DNA of 64,000 nucleotides from Anaerolineae bacterium (GCA_013178165.1 JABLXG010000001.1:329605-393604); one strand, 5' to 3'. Counted from the first letter of the stretch, positions 46,348 through 55,342 are shown. Numbers and translations: made by a program. The notes: generated by a model from the letters alone, not told the origin.

Positions 46348-47181
46348 ATGCGGATCACGATCACGATCGAGGCCAGCGACGCTGAAGTAACAGCGCTGAT
46401 CGCCAGGTTGCACGAACTATTTGGCGACCGGGTGACGGTCATGGTGGAAGGCGCGCCTCCCACCGCCGTAGAGGAGCCGGCGCCACTGCCAGACATCCCG
46501 CTCTCTCCGCCGCCAGTAGCGGTGATCCCGCCGCGCCCGCCGAGCCGCGGCCAGATCCTCCGTAACCCCGATCTGACCGGCGAGTCAGTGGTCTACGGCG
46601 AATGGCAGGTTGGCCCGGCGGAATGGAAACTGGTTGACCGTGTGGGTGTCTCCCGCCCCGGTGGGGAGACCCAGGCGGTGCGCTGTGAACCCAAGCGCCC
46701 GGAGAACAGCTTTGAGGGCTATGACCGCTATCTCAACCCCGCCTACGGCAACACGGCTGTGGAGATGGGCGGTTCCTGGCGCACGTTCGAGTGGGCTTTC
46801 CAGCAGAGCGATGTCGATCTCCGGGCCGGGTACACCTATGAACTGGCGGCTGTTTTCCACCCCCTGGTCAAAACACGCCTGGCTGATGGCTCCGAGGTCT
46901 TCATGAGTGCGGCGCAGGCCGGGGATTGGATGGCTAACCTGGAATGGCGCTGGGTGGTGCGGTCGCAGGCGGGTGACGTACTGGCTGCCGATGACTGGCG
47001 GGACGGCGAGACGCTGGGCACCACCACCTTCGACCTGCCCCCGAACCGGCCACACCGCTATACCTGGCGCTGGACTGCTCCCCAGGATGCCCGTGTGACG
47101 GTGGCCCTGGAATTCCGTAACAAGTGGGCGCTGGCCATGACCAAGGTCTGGGTGCACCAGCTGACCTGCATCGAGCAGTAA
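46348..47181 (+). CDS. hypothetical protein with a beta-rich C-terminal domain
   Basis: The 277-residue protein has an N-terminal segment of about 35 residues (MRITITIEASDAEVTALIAR...) and a Pro-rich linker (about 40-75). A C-terminal domain of about 190 residues follows, with repeated W and Y strands (WYEWQVGPAEWKL-like, SWRTFEWAFQQ, YTWRWTAPQDARVTVALEFRN), as in carbohydrate-binding or jelly-roll domains. No signal peptide and no recognised family. AGGAGGGG lies six bases before the ATG. Confidence 0.6.
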   Translation: MRITITIEASDAEVTALIARLHELFGDRVTVMVEGAPPTAVEEPAPLPDIPLSPPPVAVIPPRPPSRGQILRNPDLTGESVVYGEWQVGPAEWKLVDRVGVSRPGGETQAVRCEPKRPENSFEGYDRYLNPAYGNTAVEMGGSWRTFEWAFQQSDVDLRAGYTYELAAVFHPLVKTRLADGSEVFMSAAQAGDWMANLEWRWVVRSQAGDVLAADDWRDGETLGTTTFDLPPNRPHRYTWRWTAPQDARVTVALEFRNKWALAMTKVWVHQLTCIEQ

Positions 47182-47191
47182 CAGCGCGGGC

Positions 47192-47220
47192 GCAACAACC
47201 TTTCTCTATCCTCATATAAT
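47192..47220 (+). promoter_or_regulatory. promoter of the CFA-synthase gene
   Basis: A perfect TATAAT (47215-47220) lies 100 bases before the start; the box 17 bases upstream (GCAACA) is weak. Confidence 0.5.
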
Positions 47221-47319
47221 GGAATCAGGCGGCTCAGGCAGGCTTGCGCCCGCCAGCCGCCTGTCTGTGATCGCCCGATCACAACCTCAGGCGAGGAGAG
47301 GAGAAGGAGGAGAAGGGCT

Positions 47320-48657
47320 ATGGCTACCCGTTCGGATAGCTCACAGGCCCGGGAGGAGATCCGCGTTGGGGGTGCGGAAGCTGCGGTGCGCCGCGCCTTC
47401 GATATTGTGATGACCGAGGAAGAGCGCGACTTTGCCGTACGGCTGTGGGATGGTAGCGTCTTACCGCCGGGGCCGGGGCAGCCGGCGCGCTTCACGATCG
47501 TGCTGACCCATCCCGGCGCGCTGCGGCGGATGTTCATGCCACCGGGGGAGTTGACGCTGGCGGAAGCCTATCTGCGCGGAGACTACGAGCTGGAGGGCGA
47601 TGTCATCGCCGCGCTGGGGCTGGCCGTGCGGGTGCAGGGCTTCGCCGCCCGTGACTGGCTAGCGCTGGCCCGCCTGGCCCTTAGCCTGCCAGCTACGATG
47701 CCGCCGCAGGAATACACTGAGGGACGGCAGGCGGCTCGTCTGCGCGGCATACGCCATTCCCGCAGCCGTGACCGAGCCGCCGTGACCTACCATTACGATG
47801 TCGGCAATGAGTTCTATGCTCTCTTTCTGGGGCAGACGATGGCTTATTCCTGCGCCTACTTCAGGAGCGAGACCGACGATCTGGATGCGGCGCAGACAGC
47901 CAAATTTGAGCATATCTGCCGCAAGTTGCGCCTGCAGCCCGGTGAGCGCCTGCTGGACATCGGCTGTGGCTGGGGCGGGTTGGTGGTCTACGCCGCGCAG
48001 CACTATGGCGTCGATGCCACCGGGATTAACCTGAGCGAGCCACAGGTAGCCTACGCGCGGGAGTGGATCACGCGGGCGGGCGTGGCTGACCGGGCGCGCG
48101 TTGAGATCTGTGACTACCGCGACCTGGACCCGGCCCAACCCTACGACAAGATCGTCAGCGTGGGAATGTTCGAGCATGTCGGGCGTGCCCGACTGGATGA
48201 CTACTTCCGCGCGGCATATAACGCCCTGCGACCGGGTGGGCTGTTCCTCAATCACGGCATTGCCGCCCAGTATGACGAGCCGGGCTGGCTGGCCCGTCGG
48301 CTCTTCCAGGCAGGGCAGTTCACCCAGCGCTACGTATTCCCCGATGGCGAACTGGTCCCCATCGGCGAGGCCATCCAGGTTGCTGAGAGGGCCGGCTTTG
48401 AGCCGCGCGACCTGGAAAGCCTGCGGGAACACTACGCGCTGACGTTGCGGCGCTGGGTACGTAACCTGGAGGCGCGCCGGGCGGAGGCGGTCGCCCTGAC
48501 AGACGAGCGCACGTTCCGGGTGTGGCGGTTTTATATGGCCGCGGCGGCGGTCGGCTTTGAAGCTGGCAGCACCAACGTTTACCAGTTGTTGCTCTCCCGC
48601 AGCCGGCGTGGCCCGGCCCGCCTGCCGCTGACACGGGCCGATCTTTACGCCGGGTGA
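47320..48657 (+). CDS. cfa: cyclopropane-fatty-acyl-phospholipid synthase-like methyltransferase
   Basis: The 445-residue protein has the family layout. An N-terminal lipid-binding part (about 1-150) is followed by YHYDVGNEFYALFLGQTMAYSCAYF (about 160-185), SAM motif LLDIGCGWGGLVVYAAQHYGV, NLSEPQ, EHVGRARLDDYF and LFLNHGI. These enzymes methylenate double bonds of membrane lipid acyl chains using SAM. The C-terminal WRFYMAAAAVGFE fits. GGAGAAGGAGGAG lies before the ATG. Confidence 0.9.
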   Translation: MATRSDSSQAREEIRVGGAEAAVRRAFDIVMTEEERDFAVRLWDGSVLPPGPGQPARFTIVLTHPGALRRMFMPPGELTLAEAYLRGDYELEGDVIAALGLAVRVQGFAARDWLALARLALSLPATMPPQEYTEGRQAARLRGIRHSRSRDRAAVTYHYDVGNEFYALFLGQTMAYSCAYFRSETDDLDAAQTAKFEHICRKLRLQPGERLLDIGCGWGGLVVYAAQHYGVDATGINLSEPQVAYAREWITRAGVADRARVEICDYRDLDPAQPYDKIVSVGMFEHVGRARLDDYFRAAYNALRPGGLFLNHGIAAQYDEPGWLARRLFQAGQFTQRYVFPDGELVPIGEAIQVAERAGFEPRDLESLREHYALTLRRWVRNLEARRAEAVALTDERTFRVWRFYMAAAAVGFEAGSTNVYQLLLSRSRRGPARLPLTRADLYAG

Positions 48658-48682
48658 CGGCGTATGCATGGCTTCAGGATAC

Positions 48683-48719
48683 AAAAACGGGATGCTCTGC
48701 CGGGAGCATCCCGTTTTTT
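48683..48719. terminator. bidirectional terminator between cfa and pucR
   Basis: AAAAACGGGATGCTC (48683-48697) pairs with GAGCATCCCGTTTTT (48704-48718), a 15-bp stem with a T-tract on each strand. It ends both convergent genes. Confidence 0.92.
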
Positions 48720-48740
48720 ATCGGTAGCTTGAACCTGGTA

Positions 48741-50405
48741 TCAACTCTTGAGCAGCAACTGGCGGATGACCAGCGCCAGGTGGACGCCCAGGCGGGTCTC
48801 CGGGCGGTTGAGATCCATGTCCGCGATCTCGCTGATGCGGTTCATCCGGTAGAGCAGCGTGTTGCGGTGGACGATCAGCATCTCGGCGGTGCGGCTCAGG
48901 TTGCCGTGGCAGGCGAAGAACGCCTCCAGCGTCTTGATCAGGTCGGCACGGTTGCGCTCGTCGTAGTCCAGCAGCGGGCCGAGCATGTGGTTGGCGAAGG
49001 CCAGCAGCGTCTCCCGGTCTTCCAGGCGCAGGATGAACTGGTAGACGCCCAGGTCGCCGATGTACAGCGGCTCGTCAGTTTCCAGGCGGCGGGCCAGGTC
49101 GACGGCCTGCTGAGCATCCTGGTAGCTTTCCCGCCACTGGTTGACGTGTATGGCCTTCTGGCCAATGCCGATGGCCACGCGGTGCTGTGGCTGCTGTCGC
49201 CGCGCTTCCTGGCGGATGGCTTCCGCCAGAGCCAGCGAGGAGTCGATCGGGTTTTCGGCGTCGGTGGCGTAGAAGATCACCACATGATCGTCGCGTTGCC
49301 AGACCAGGGCATCTTCCCGTTGGCTGGAGACCACGCCGTTGATCAGCGTCTCCAGCCGCCGCAGGGAGGGCGTCTCTGTCCCCTGCCAGGCCAGCACCAG
49401 GGCCATATGAGGCAGGGCCATGTTGTGGTTGAAGCGCTCGCCCTGGCGGATCGCTTCCTGCTGGCTGATGTCGCCGATCAGCAAACGGTCCAGGAAGGTA
49501 CCGCGCAGGCGTTTTTCCGTCTCGCTGATGGCTTTGGCCTTGGCCATTTCTAACGCGCAGGCCTCCGCACCATACTGAGCGATCAGGTAATCAACCTCGT
49601 CGAAGTCGCCGGTGGTGATGATCGACAGGTAGCCGCGGCCGATAGCCTGGTTGATGATCGGCGAGACCAGACGCTTGAGGCCGCTGCGCTGCAAGTCCTG
49701 TTCCAGCACCATCTGATCAAGGTTGACGAGCTGGTGGCGGTTGCGCAGCTTATCCGGCAGAGTGGCGATCTGCCCGGTAAAGGCCTTGACGTACTCCCAG
49801 TCATCGCTGCTGATGACCGGTTGGCCAACCTGCTGAACGATTCGCAGGCGCTTGTCGTGGACAATGACGGATTTGTTGGTCAGATCGGCCATGGCGCTGA
49901 CCAGTTCCGCCATCCCGCGATTCTGTGACGAAATCTGGGTCAGCTGGCGGTAAACCTGCTGGCCACGACGCTCGATCTGGGCCTGGCGGTCGAGCAGCAG
50001 CGTGATCACGGTGCGCTCAACCTCACGGACGCTGGCGCCGACAGGCAGCAGCAACAGCGGCAGGTTACCCCCTCTGGCTTCCTCCAGGGCTAGCGTAGAG
50101 GGGTGTTCCGCCAGGACGACGGCAGCGGCCCCCGCTTCGACGGCCTGGCGCACCACCAGCGCATCCCGGTTCGGGATGGACAGGTTGCGTTCCAGCGGTG
50201 CGAGGATGACCAGCTCGCCCCGGTTGAGGGGTTTAGGGCCGATCTCCTGAGGGTAGATCAGCGCGGTCCAGGTCACGACACGGTCGAGGGCCTCCTGGCC
50301 GCTCAGGATGGTCGTGCCGATGGGCAGGGCCAGCTTGCGAACTTCCTCGACGGTGATACGGGATGTAGTGTCTGTTTTGTCGGACATTGACCAGCAAAAT
50401 CCCAT
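48741..50405 (-). CDS. PucR-family transcriptional regulator
   Basis: The 554-residue protein has an N-terminal PucR domain (TVEEVRKLALPIGTTILSG to about residue 130), a central GAF/GGDEF-like region and a C-terminal helix-turn-helix of the PucR_HTH type (TLEAFFACHGNLSRTAEMLIVHRNTLLYRMNRISEI, about 480-520). Such proteins activate purine-catabolism or other nitrogen genes in some bacteria; no such genes adjoin it, so the target is unknown. The start at 50405 lies eight bases after TATATT, so the mRNA may be nearly leaderless; ATG 50387 is the alternative. Confidence 0.85.
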   Translation of the reverse strand: MGFCWSMSDKTDTTSRITVEEVRKLALPIGTTILSGQEALDRVVTWTALIYPQEIGPKPLNRGELVILAPLERNLSIPNRDALVVRQAVEAGAAAVVLAEHPSTLALEEARGGNLPLLLLPVGASVREVERTVITLLLDRQAQIERRGQQVYRQLTQISSQNRGMAELVSAMADLTNKSVIVHDKRLRIVQQVGQPVISSDDWEYVKAFTGQIATLPDKLRNRHQLVNLDQMVLEQDLQRSGLKRLVSPIINQAIGRGYLSIITTGDFDEVDYLIAQYGAEACALEMAKAKAISETEKRLRGTFLDRLLIGDISQQEAIRQGERFNHNMALPHMALVLAWQGTETPSLRRLETLINGVVSSQREDALVWQRDDHVVIFYATDAENPIDSSLALAEAIRQEARRQQPQHRVAIGIGQKAIHVNQWRESYQDAQQAVDLARRLETDEPLYIGDLGVYQFILRLEDRETLLAFANHMLGPLLDYDERNRADLIKTLEAFFACHGNLSRTAEMLIVHRNTLLYRMNRISEIADMDLNRPETRLGVHLALVIRQLLLKS

Positions 50406-50409
50406 TTGG

Positions 50410-50463
50410 GCAGAATATACCAGTATTTATTGTACCGCAAATAACGAATGAAATCACGCATTC
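50410..50463 (-). promoter_or_regulatory. possible pucR promoter and operator
   Basis: Minus strand has TGGTATATT (extended -10) eight bases before the first ATG. Upstream, GAATG (50446-50450) and CATTC (50459-50463) form a short inverted repeat with an 8-base centre, a possible operator. Confidence 0.35.
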
Positions 50464-50557
50464 ATTGTAATCTAGATTTCAATAGAAGAGCGCGGAAAAC
50501 TTAAGGGTTGTGAGGCGGCCAGAGGGCGGGACGATGCCTGACAGGCAATCTCCCTCT

Positions 50558-51148
50558 CTACACCGCAATGTCGTTGACCTTCCACAGCACCTGATACTTG
50601 GGGGCGGGGTAAGCGGGGGCTGACCGGACATGGCCGGGGATGACATCGAAGCGGCCATGAAGCTGGTTACGCTCGCCATCGCCGCTGAAGGCGATCTCAC
50701 GCAGTACCTCCAGGCGGAAGGGCGAGATCGCCAGCGCGTCCGGCGGCGAACCGGCGCCCGGCAGGCGCACCCGCCAGGTTGGGCCGCCTTCCGCGGCAAA
50801 CACCCTGAGGATCAGCGGGTAACCCCGCGCCGGGGGTGTTGGTGGCCGGGGAATCACCGGCAGGTGGACAATACCAACTTCGCCGCCGCTCAGCTGCACC
50901 TTCAGTTCCGGGTGTGGCACGGCGAAGCTGAGTGTACTGCCCTGCGCATCACGGCGCGGCAGGCGCAGGACCAGGACGACATCCTGAGGACGGGCGATTA
51001 CGCTCTGCAGAATCACCACCACCTCAAAAGGTTGGCCGATGGTCGCTCCGGCGGGGAAGACTCCCAGCGCGCACTGGAGCGTCGGCAGCTCCCGGCGTGC
51101 CCCGCCGGTGATCGTGCCCAGAACGTCCGGGTATGTGCGCTGCTGCAT
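50558..51148 (-). CDS. hypothetical protein in the hspR operon
   Basis: The 196-residue protein looks beta-rich (FEVVVILQSVIARPQDVVLVLRLP, FAVPHPELKVQLSGGEVGIVHLPVIPRP, YPLILRVFAAEGG), suggesting an immunoglobulin-like or beta-sandwich fold. No signal peptide is seen and no family recognised. GGGAGGG lies six bases before the ATG at 51148. It is the last gene after dnaJ, htrA and hspR on the same strand, which suggests a role in protein quality. Confidence 0.6.
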   Translation of the reverse strand: MQQRTYPDVLGTITGGARRELPTLQCALGVFPAGATIGQPFEVVVILQSVIARPQDVVLVLRLPRRDAQGSTLSFAVPHPELKVQLSGGEVGIVHLPVIPRPPTPPARGYPLILRVFAAEGGPTWRVRLPGAGSPPDALAISPFRLEVLREIAFSGDGERNQLHGRFDVIPGHVRSAPAYPAPKYQVLWKVNDIAV

Positions 51149-51201
51149 GGCTTTCCCTCCCCCGCCGGCTGACCGGCCCACAGGCAGCAGCCCGGTCAGC
51201 C

Positions 51202-51531
51202 TCAGGCCAATGAATCGTCGCGGTTGTCCAGCGCGGCCAGACGCGCCTGCAGGTCGTCCATCTCCGCCTGGAGTTGTTCCAGCCGTTCAGTCAGGTTGAG
51301 GATGATCTCCACACCGGCCAGGTTGACGCCCAGATCGTTGGTCAGGCGGACGATCTTGTGCAGACGCTGGACATCGCGCTCGGTATAGAGGCGGAAGTTG
51401 CCGGGCGAGCGGTGGGGCACGACCAGCCCGCATTCCTCATAATTGCGCAAGGTCTGCGGGTGCAGCGCCACCAGCCGCGCCACTACACTGATCGTATAGC
51501 GAGGCTCATCCAGATCGGATTGTTCAGGCAT
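51202..51531 (-). CDS. hspR: HspR-type MerR-family repressor
   Basis: The 109-residue protein shows the HspR pattern YTISVVARLVALHPQTLRNYEECGLVVPHRS (helix-turn-helix, about 13-43), then RLYTERDVQRLHKIVRLTNDLGVNLAGVEIILNL and a coiled coil. HspR represses chaperone genes with DnaK as co-repressor in actinobacteria. Here it lies in an operon with a DnaJ/CbpA and HtrA, the expected genes to be controlled. GGAAGAG lies seven bases before the ATG at 51531. Confidence 0.88.
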   Translation of the reverse strand: MPEQSDLDEPRYTISVVARLVALHPQTLRNYEECGLVVPHRSPGNFRLYTERDVQRLHKIVRLTNDLGVNLAGVEIILNLTERLEQLQAEMDDLQARLAALDNRDDSLA

Positions 51532-51578
51532 CGCTACTCTTCCTACAGCTACAGCCAACACACCGAAGCGCCACGGCG

Positions 51579-52811
51579 CTATTCCGGGCGCTCCCCCAGC
51601 ACCACCGGGACTTCCAGGGTGTTGCCATTGCGGATCACGGTCAGGGTCACCTCGTCGCCGGGCCGGGTATTAACCACCAGATAGCTGACGAGATCGTCCA
51701 TGTCGTCCACGTACTGGCCGTTGATGGCCACGATGATGTCGCCGCCGACGTAGATCTCCCGCCCGCGCACCATCGTACCGTTGTTGGTTCCGCCGCGCAG
51801 ACCGGCGCGGTCGGCGGGCGAATCGGGCGTGACCGTCTGCAATAGCACGCCGGAGGTCACCGGCAGGCCCAGCGGCTCCGCCAGCCCGGCCAGGCCAAAG
51901 CCGCCCTCCACCGCCAGGCTGGAAATCCCCAGCCAGGAATAAGCCACCCGCCCGCGCTCAATCAACTCCGGGACTACGCGCTGCACAGTGCTGGCGGGCA
52001 CCGCAAAGCCGACTCCCTGGAACTGGCCGGTTTCCGTGCGGATCGCCGTGTTGACGCCGATCACGGTACCGTAGGAATCCAGCAGCGGCCCGCCGGAATT
52101 GCCGGGGTTGATCTCCGCGTCGATCTGGATGATCGACGGGTTGTTGAACGGCTGGCGGGTGGGGTCAAGCAGCTGGGCGGAAGGCAGCGTGCGGCCCAGC
52201 GCGCTGATCACGCCGTAGGTCAGCGAGCTTTCCAGCCCGAACGGGTTGCCGATGGCGATCACCCGCTGGCCGACATAGAGGGTGTCGGAATCGCCCATCA
52301 TCACCGGCAGCAGGCGGCTTTCGTCCACCTGCACGCGGATCACGGCCAGATCGCTGAAATCGTCGATGCCGACCAGTTCGGCGTTGGCGACATAGCCATC
52401 ACGGAAGATCACCTCGATCTCCGAAGCGCCGTTCACGACATGCGAATTGGTGACGATATGCCCCTGGCGGTCATAGATAAACCCCGACCCGCTACCGGAT
52501 GGCACTGCACTGGCGTTCTCTACGGCGACCGCCACGTTGATATTGACCACCGACGGCGATACGCGGTCGTAGATATTGCTGATCAGCAGATACTCGGCAT
52601 CAACGGCCTGCACGAAATCCGGGGGCAGGGGGCTGGGCGTGGGTCCCAGACCGGCAGCCCCGGCAACAGCGGGCAGCCCGTCATGGTGGGCGATCGCCTT
52701 TGGGGCGGCTGCGCCTGTCTCAGTCCTGGCGCGGTTGACCAGCGCCAGGCCGGCGGTAGCCCACAGCAGCACCACCGCGCCGATGGCCAGCGCCTGCATC
52801 CGTTTGCTCAT
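51579..52811 (-). CDS. HtrA/DegP-like membrane-anchored serine protease
   Basis: The 410-residue protein has one N-terminal membrane anchor (residues 5-25). A trypsin-like domain follows with His in TNSHVV (about 123), Asp in DDFSDLAVI (about 153) and Ser in DAEINPGNSGGPLL (about 238). One PDZ domain (about 300-400; SPADRAGLRGG) follows. This is the DegS/HtrA type that cuts misfolded proteins outside the cytoplasm. It lies between dnaJ and hspR in the same operon. Confidence 0.92.
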   Translation of the reverse strand: MSKRMQALAIGAVVLLWATAGLALVNRARTETGAAAPKAIAHHDGLPAVAGAAGLGPTPSPLPPDFVQAVDAEYLLISNIYDRVSPSVVNINVAVAVENASAVPSGSGSGFIYDRQGHIVTNSHVVNGASEIEVIFRDGYVANAELVGIDDFSDLAVIRVQVDESRLLPVMMGDSDTLYVGQRVIAIGNPFGLESSLTYGVISALGRTLPSAQLLDPTRQPFNNPSIIQIDAEINPGNSGGPLLDSYGTVIGVNTAIRTETGQFQGVGFAVPASTVQRVVPELIERGRVAYSWLGISSLAVEGGFGLAGLAEPLGLPVTSGVLLQTVTPDSPADRAGLRGGTNNGTMVRGREIYVGGDIIVAINGQYVDDMDDLVSYLVVNTRPGDEVTLTVIRNGNTLEVPVVLGERPE

Positions 52812-52861
52812 CCGTCTCGCTCCTGTCTCACCTGGCCCATCGTCAACGGCAGTCTATCCGG

Positions 52862-53797
52862 CTAGGAGCCGCGCATGGCGGCCAGTCGCTCAAACAGCTC
52901 CTGCTCCTCACGGGTCAGGCTGCGCGGCACCTGAACGAGGATGCGCACGTACAGGTCGCCATGCTCGCGGCTGGCCCCAAGCCGGGGCATCCCCCGCCCG
53001 GCCAGGCGGAACTTCTGGCCGGACTGCGTACCGGGCGGCACCTTCAGGCGCACTTTGCCGCCCAGGGTGGGCACTTCCACTTCGCCGCCCAGGACAGCTG
53101 TATACAGGTCGACCGGCAGTTCCACCAGCAGGTCATCGCCGTCGCGCTTGAAGGTCGGATGTTCCTGGACGTTGACCACCAGGTACAGGTCACCAGGCGG
53201 GCCGCCATTGTAGCCGGATTCGCCCTTGCCGCTGACGCGCACCCGCGTGCCCGTCCGTGCCCCCGGCGGGATGTTCACGCTCAGCCGCCGTCCGGCGCGG
53301 TTGAAGTCGCGGCGGGTGCCATGATACGCCTCTTCCAGGCTGATGGTGATTTCCTGTTCGATGTCCCGACCTTTCATCATGGCCCCCTGGGCCGTCCCGC
53401 GAGCGCGGCTCTGCTGCCCCGTGCGGCCCCCCAGCCCGCCGCCAAAGAAGCTGTTGAGGATGTCGAAGAAGCTTTCCGCGCCGTCAAATTCATAATGAAT
53501 GCTGCCGCCACCGGCCTGGCGTATGAGGTCTTCCCAGGGCACATTGCCCTGGCCGCCCATGCGCTGCCACTGCTGGTACTGGGCGCCCAGCTGGTCGTAC
53601 TGGCGGCGCTTCTCTTCGTCGCTGAGGACTTCGTAGGCCTCGTTGATCTCCTTGAAACGTTCCTCAGCCTTCTTATCCCCGGGGTTGACATCCGGGTGGT
53701 ACTGGCGCGCCAGCTTGCGGTAGGCTCGCTTGATATCTTTCTGGGTGGCGTCCCGGCTGACGCCGAGCACGCTGTAATAATCCTTGTACGTGGTCAT
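52862..53797 (-). CDS. DnaJ/CbpA-type co-chaperone without zinc finger
   Basis: The 311-residue protein has a J domain with HPD (34-36), a Gly/Phe-rich part (about 80-140) and two C-terminal beta domains ([42 protein letters not shown]). It lacks the CxxCxGxG zinc repeats, so it is a CbpA/class B type. It stimulates DnaK. It leads the operon dnaJ-htrA-hspR-unknown. ATG 53797 was preferred; a GTG at 53806 is possible. Confidence 0.9.
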   Translation of the reverse strand: MTTYKDYYSVLGVSRDATQKDIKRAYRKLARQYHPDVNPGDKKAEERFKEINEAYEVLSDEEKRRQYDQLGAQYQQWQRMGGQGNVPWEDLIRQAGGGSIHYEFDGAESFFDILNSFFGGGLGGRTGQQSRARGTAQGAMMKGRDIEQEITISLEEAYHGTRRDFNRAGRRLSVNIPPGARTGTRVRVSGKGESGYNGGPPGDLYLVVNVQEHPTFKRDGDDLLVELPVDLYTAVLGGEVEVPTLGGKVRLKVPPGTQSGQKFRLAGRGMPRLGASREHGDLYVRILVQVPRSLTREEQELFERLAAMRGS

Positions 53798-53843
53798 GAC
53801 TGTCACTTATCCCTGCGCTATCGTGGTAAGCGCATCCGGTCAC

Positions 53844-53872
53844 ATTCTAAACCTTAAGCCGATCCTTGTCAA
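53844..53872 (-). promoter_or_regulatory. sigma-70 promoter of the dnaJ-htrA-hspR operon
   Basis: Minus strand reads TTGACA (53867-53872), exactly 17 bases and TAGAAT (53844-53849). The leader is about 40 bases. Confidence 0.85.
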
Positions 53873-53878
53873 TTTTGT

Positions 53879-53897
53879 TATGATGGGTTTTATCATA
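53879..53897. promoter_or_regulatory. inverted repeat next to the chaperone promoter, candidate HspR operator
   Basis: TATGAT and ATCATA are separated by exactly seven bases (53879-53897). They lie just upstream of the -35 box. HspR's known HAIR operator also has two 7-bp arms with a 7-base spacer (CTTGAGT-N7-ACTCAAG), but the arm sequence is different. No canonical HAIR is present. Confidence 0.4.
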
Positions 53898-53920
53898 CTC
53901 TAATATGTGGCTGCCAGTAC

Positions 53921-53955
53921 AAAAGAAACGCCGGGCCTCAAGCCAAGGCCCGGCG
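53921..53955 (-). terminator. terminator of the SPFH-protein gene
   Basis: CGCCGGGCCT (53929-53938) pairs with AGGCCCGGCG (53946-53955). On the minus strand TTTCTTTT follows. Confidence 0.85.
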
Positions 53956-53980
53956 CTACAGGCGGTGATCCGGCGCGGTC

Positions 53981-55072
53981 TCAGTCGCCGGTTTCGGCAG
54001 CCGGCGCTTCCACCGTCGGGGCTGGTTCAGTTTCAGCGGACGTGCCCGGCAGGCTCAGGCCAGTTTGTTCCAGCAGGCTGGCCAGATCAAAGAGGAAGGG
54101 GGTGTTGCTGGGCACGATGATCAGGCCCACATTGTCGCTGAGGGTCTCGATGTAGCGCCACTGGATCAGGGCCGGGTTCTGGCTGATCTGCTCGTTGATC
54201 AGGCGCAGCGCTTCAGCTTCAGCCTGAGCGCGGATGCGGATGGCTTCCGCCTCGCCGTTGGCCCGTTCGATGGCGGACAGGCGTTGCCCTTCCGCCTGGT
54301 AGACGGCGGCATCACGCTGGCCCTGCGCCTGGACGCGCAACCGATCGGCTTCCTGCAGGGCGCGCAGGCGATCCTGCTCGGCGATCTGTTTCTGTTCTAC
54401 CGAGCGGGCGTATTCCTCACTGAACTGGATATCGCGGATCAGAAAGTCGGTGACCAGCAAACCTTCTTCAGCAAAGCGACTTTCCAAAACTTCGCGGATG
54501 CCGGCACGGAGCGCCTCGCGCTCGGTGCTGTAGACCTGCTCAACGCCATAGCGGGAGATTTCATCCCGGATGACCCCGCGCACAGTCGGGCGCACCAGCT
54601 CGTTCTGGAAGCGGTTCTGCCAGCGCTGATGGACCAGATTGGCGTTGGCCGGGTCGATCGAGTAGATGATGGTGGCGTCGATGCGGACTTCCTGGCCGTC
54701 GGACGTGCGGGCTACCACCGCATCATCGCCCTGGCCAGCCACCCGTGACATGGTGTACTCCCGCTGGGCAACCGAGTAATAGGTTGCCTCCTGCACCACC
54801 GGGATGATGATGTGGACGCCGGGGCCGCGCGGTTCCAGCAGTTCGCCGCGCAGCGTGTCAAAGACGACGGCGACTTCTTGCGGCTGGACGATGATCACGC
54901 CCTGGCTGAAGACGCTGAAGACGACCCCAACCACCACGCCGATGATCGCCAGCCAGACGCCGGTGCGCGTGGAGCGCCGCTGCGACGCCGAAGCGACGGC
55001 CAGGCCGATGCCAGCGATCATCGCTACCCAGCCTGCCAGGGCAACAAAACCAAGAATGTTGCTGATACCCAT
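53981..55072 (-). CDS. SPFH/prohibitin-family membrane protein
   Basis: The 363-residue protein has two N-terminal membrane segments, an SPFH domain (about 60-230; PQEVAVVFDTLRGELLEPRGPGVHIIIP, TYYSVAQREYTMSR), a long Ala/Glu/Arg coiled coil (about 225-295) and an acidic Pro/Glu/Ala tail. Prohibitin-like proteins form ring scaffolds in membranes and may steer proteases. Its own extended -10 promoter and terminator mean it is separate from the dnaJ operon. Confidence 0.88.
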   Translation of the reverse strand: MGISNILGFVALAGWVAMIAGIGLAVASASQRRSTRTGVWLAIIGVVVGVVFSVFSQGVIIVQPQEVAVVFDTLRGELLEPRGPGVHIIIPVVQEATYYSVAQREYTMSRVAGQGDDAVVARTSDGQEVRIDATIIYSIDPANANLVHQRWQNRFQNELVRPTVRGVIRDEISRYGVEQVYSTEREALRAGIREVLESRFAEEGLLVTDFLIRDIQFSEEYARSVEQKQIAEQDRLRALQEADRLRVQAQGQRDAAVYQAEGQRLSAIERANGEAEAIRIRAQAEAEALRLINEQISQNPALIQWRYIETLSDNVGLIIVPSNTPFLFDLASLLEQTGLSLPGTSAETEPAPTVEAPAAETGD

Positions 55073-55240
55073 CCCTGAACCTTTCTCCTTAATTTCCTCC
55101 GGCGGATTCTGCCCGGCATCTCCTCATCGGTTCGCCCCTGCAGAGGGGCTTGCCCGGTTGCTGAGGATATCCTGCACTGATCAGCAATACGCAGCAGGGG
55201 GCTTTTGGTTCCGGGCTGCGCATCCCCGCTGACCAGGGTC

Positions 55241-55249
55241 ATTATAGCA
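55241..55249 (-). promoter_or_regulatory. extended -10 promoter of the SPFH gene
   Basis: Minus strand reads TGCTATAAT (TATAAT at 55241-55246 with TG one base upstream), about 170 bases before the start; no -35 box. Confidence 0.5.
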
Positions 55250-55342
55250 CGGGGTGGACGGACTTCCCGTCAGCAAGCTGATAGTGGGCTGACAACGGGC
55301 TGCTCCACAGCCAGCGCCCCGGTCTGCCCGGCGGGAAAAATC

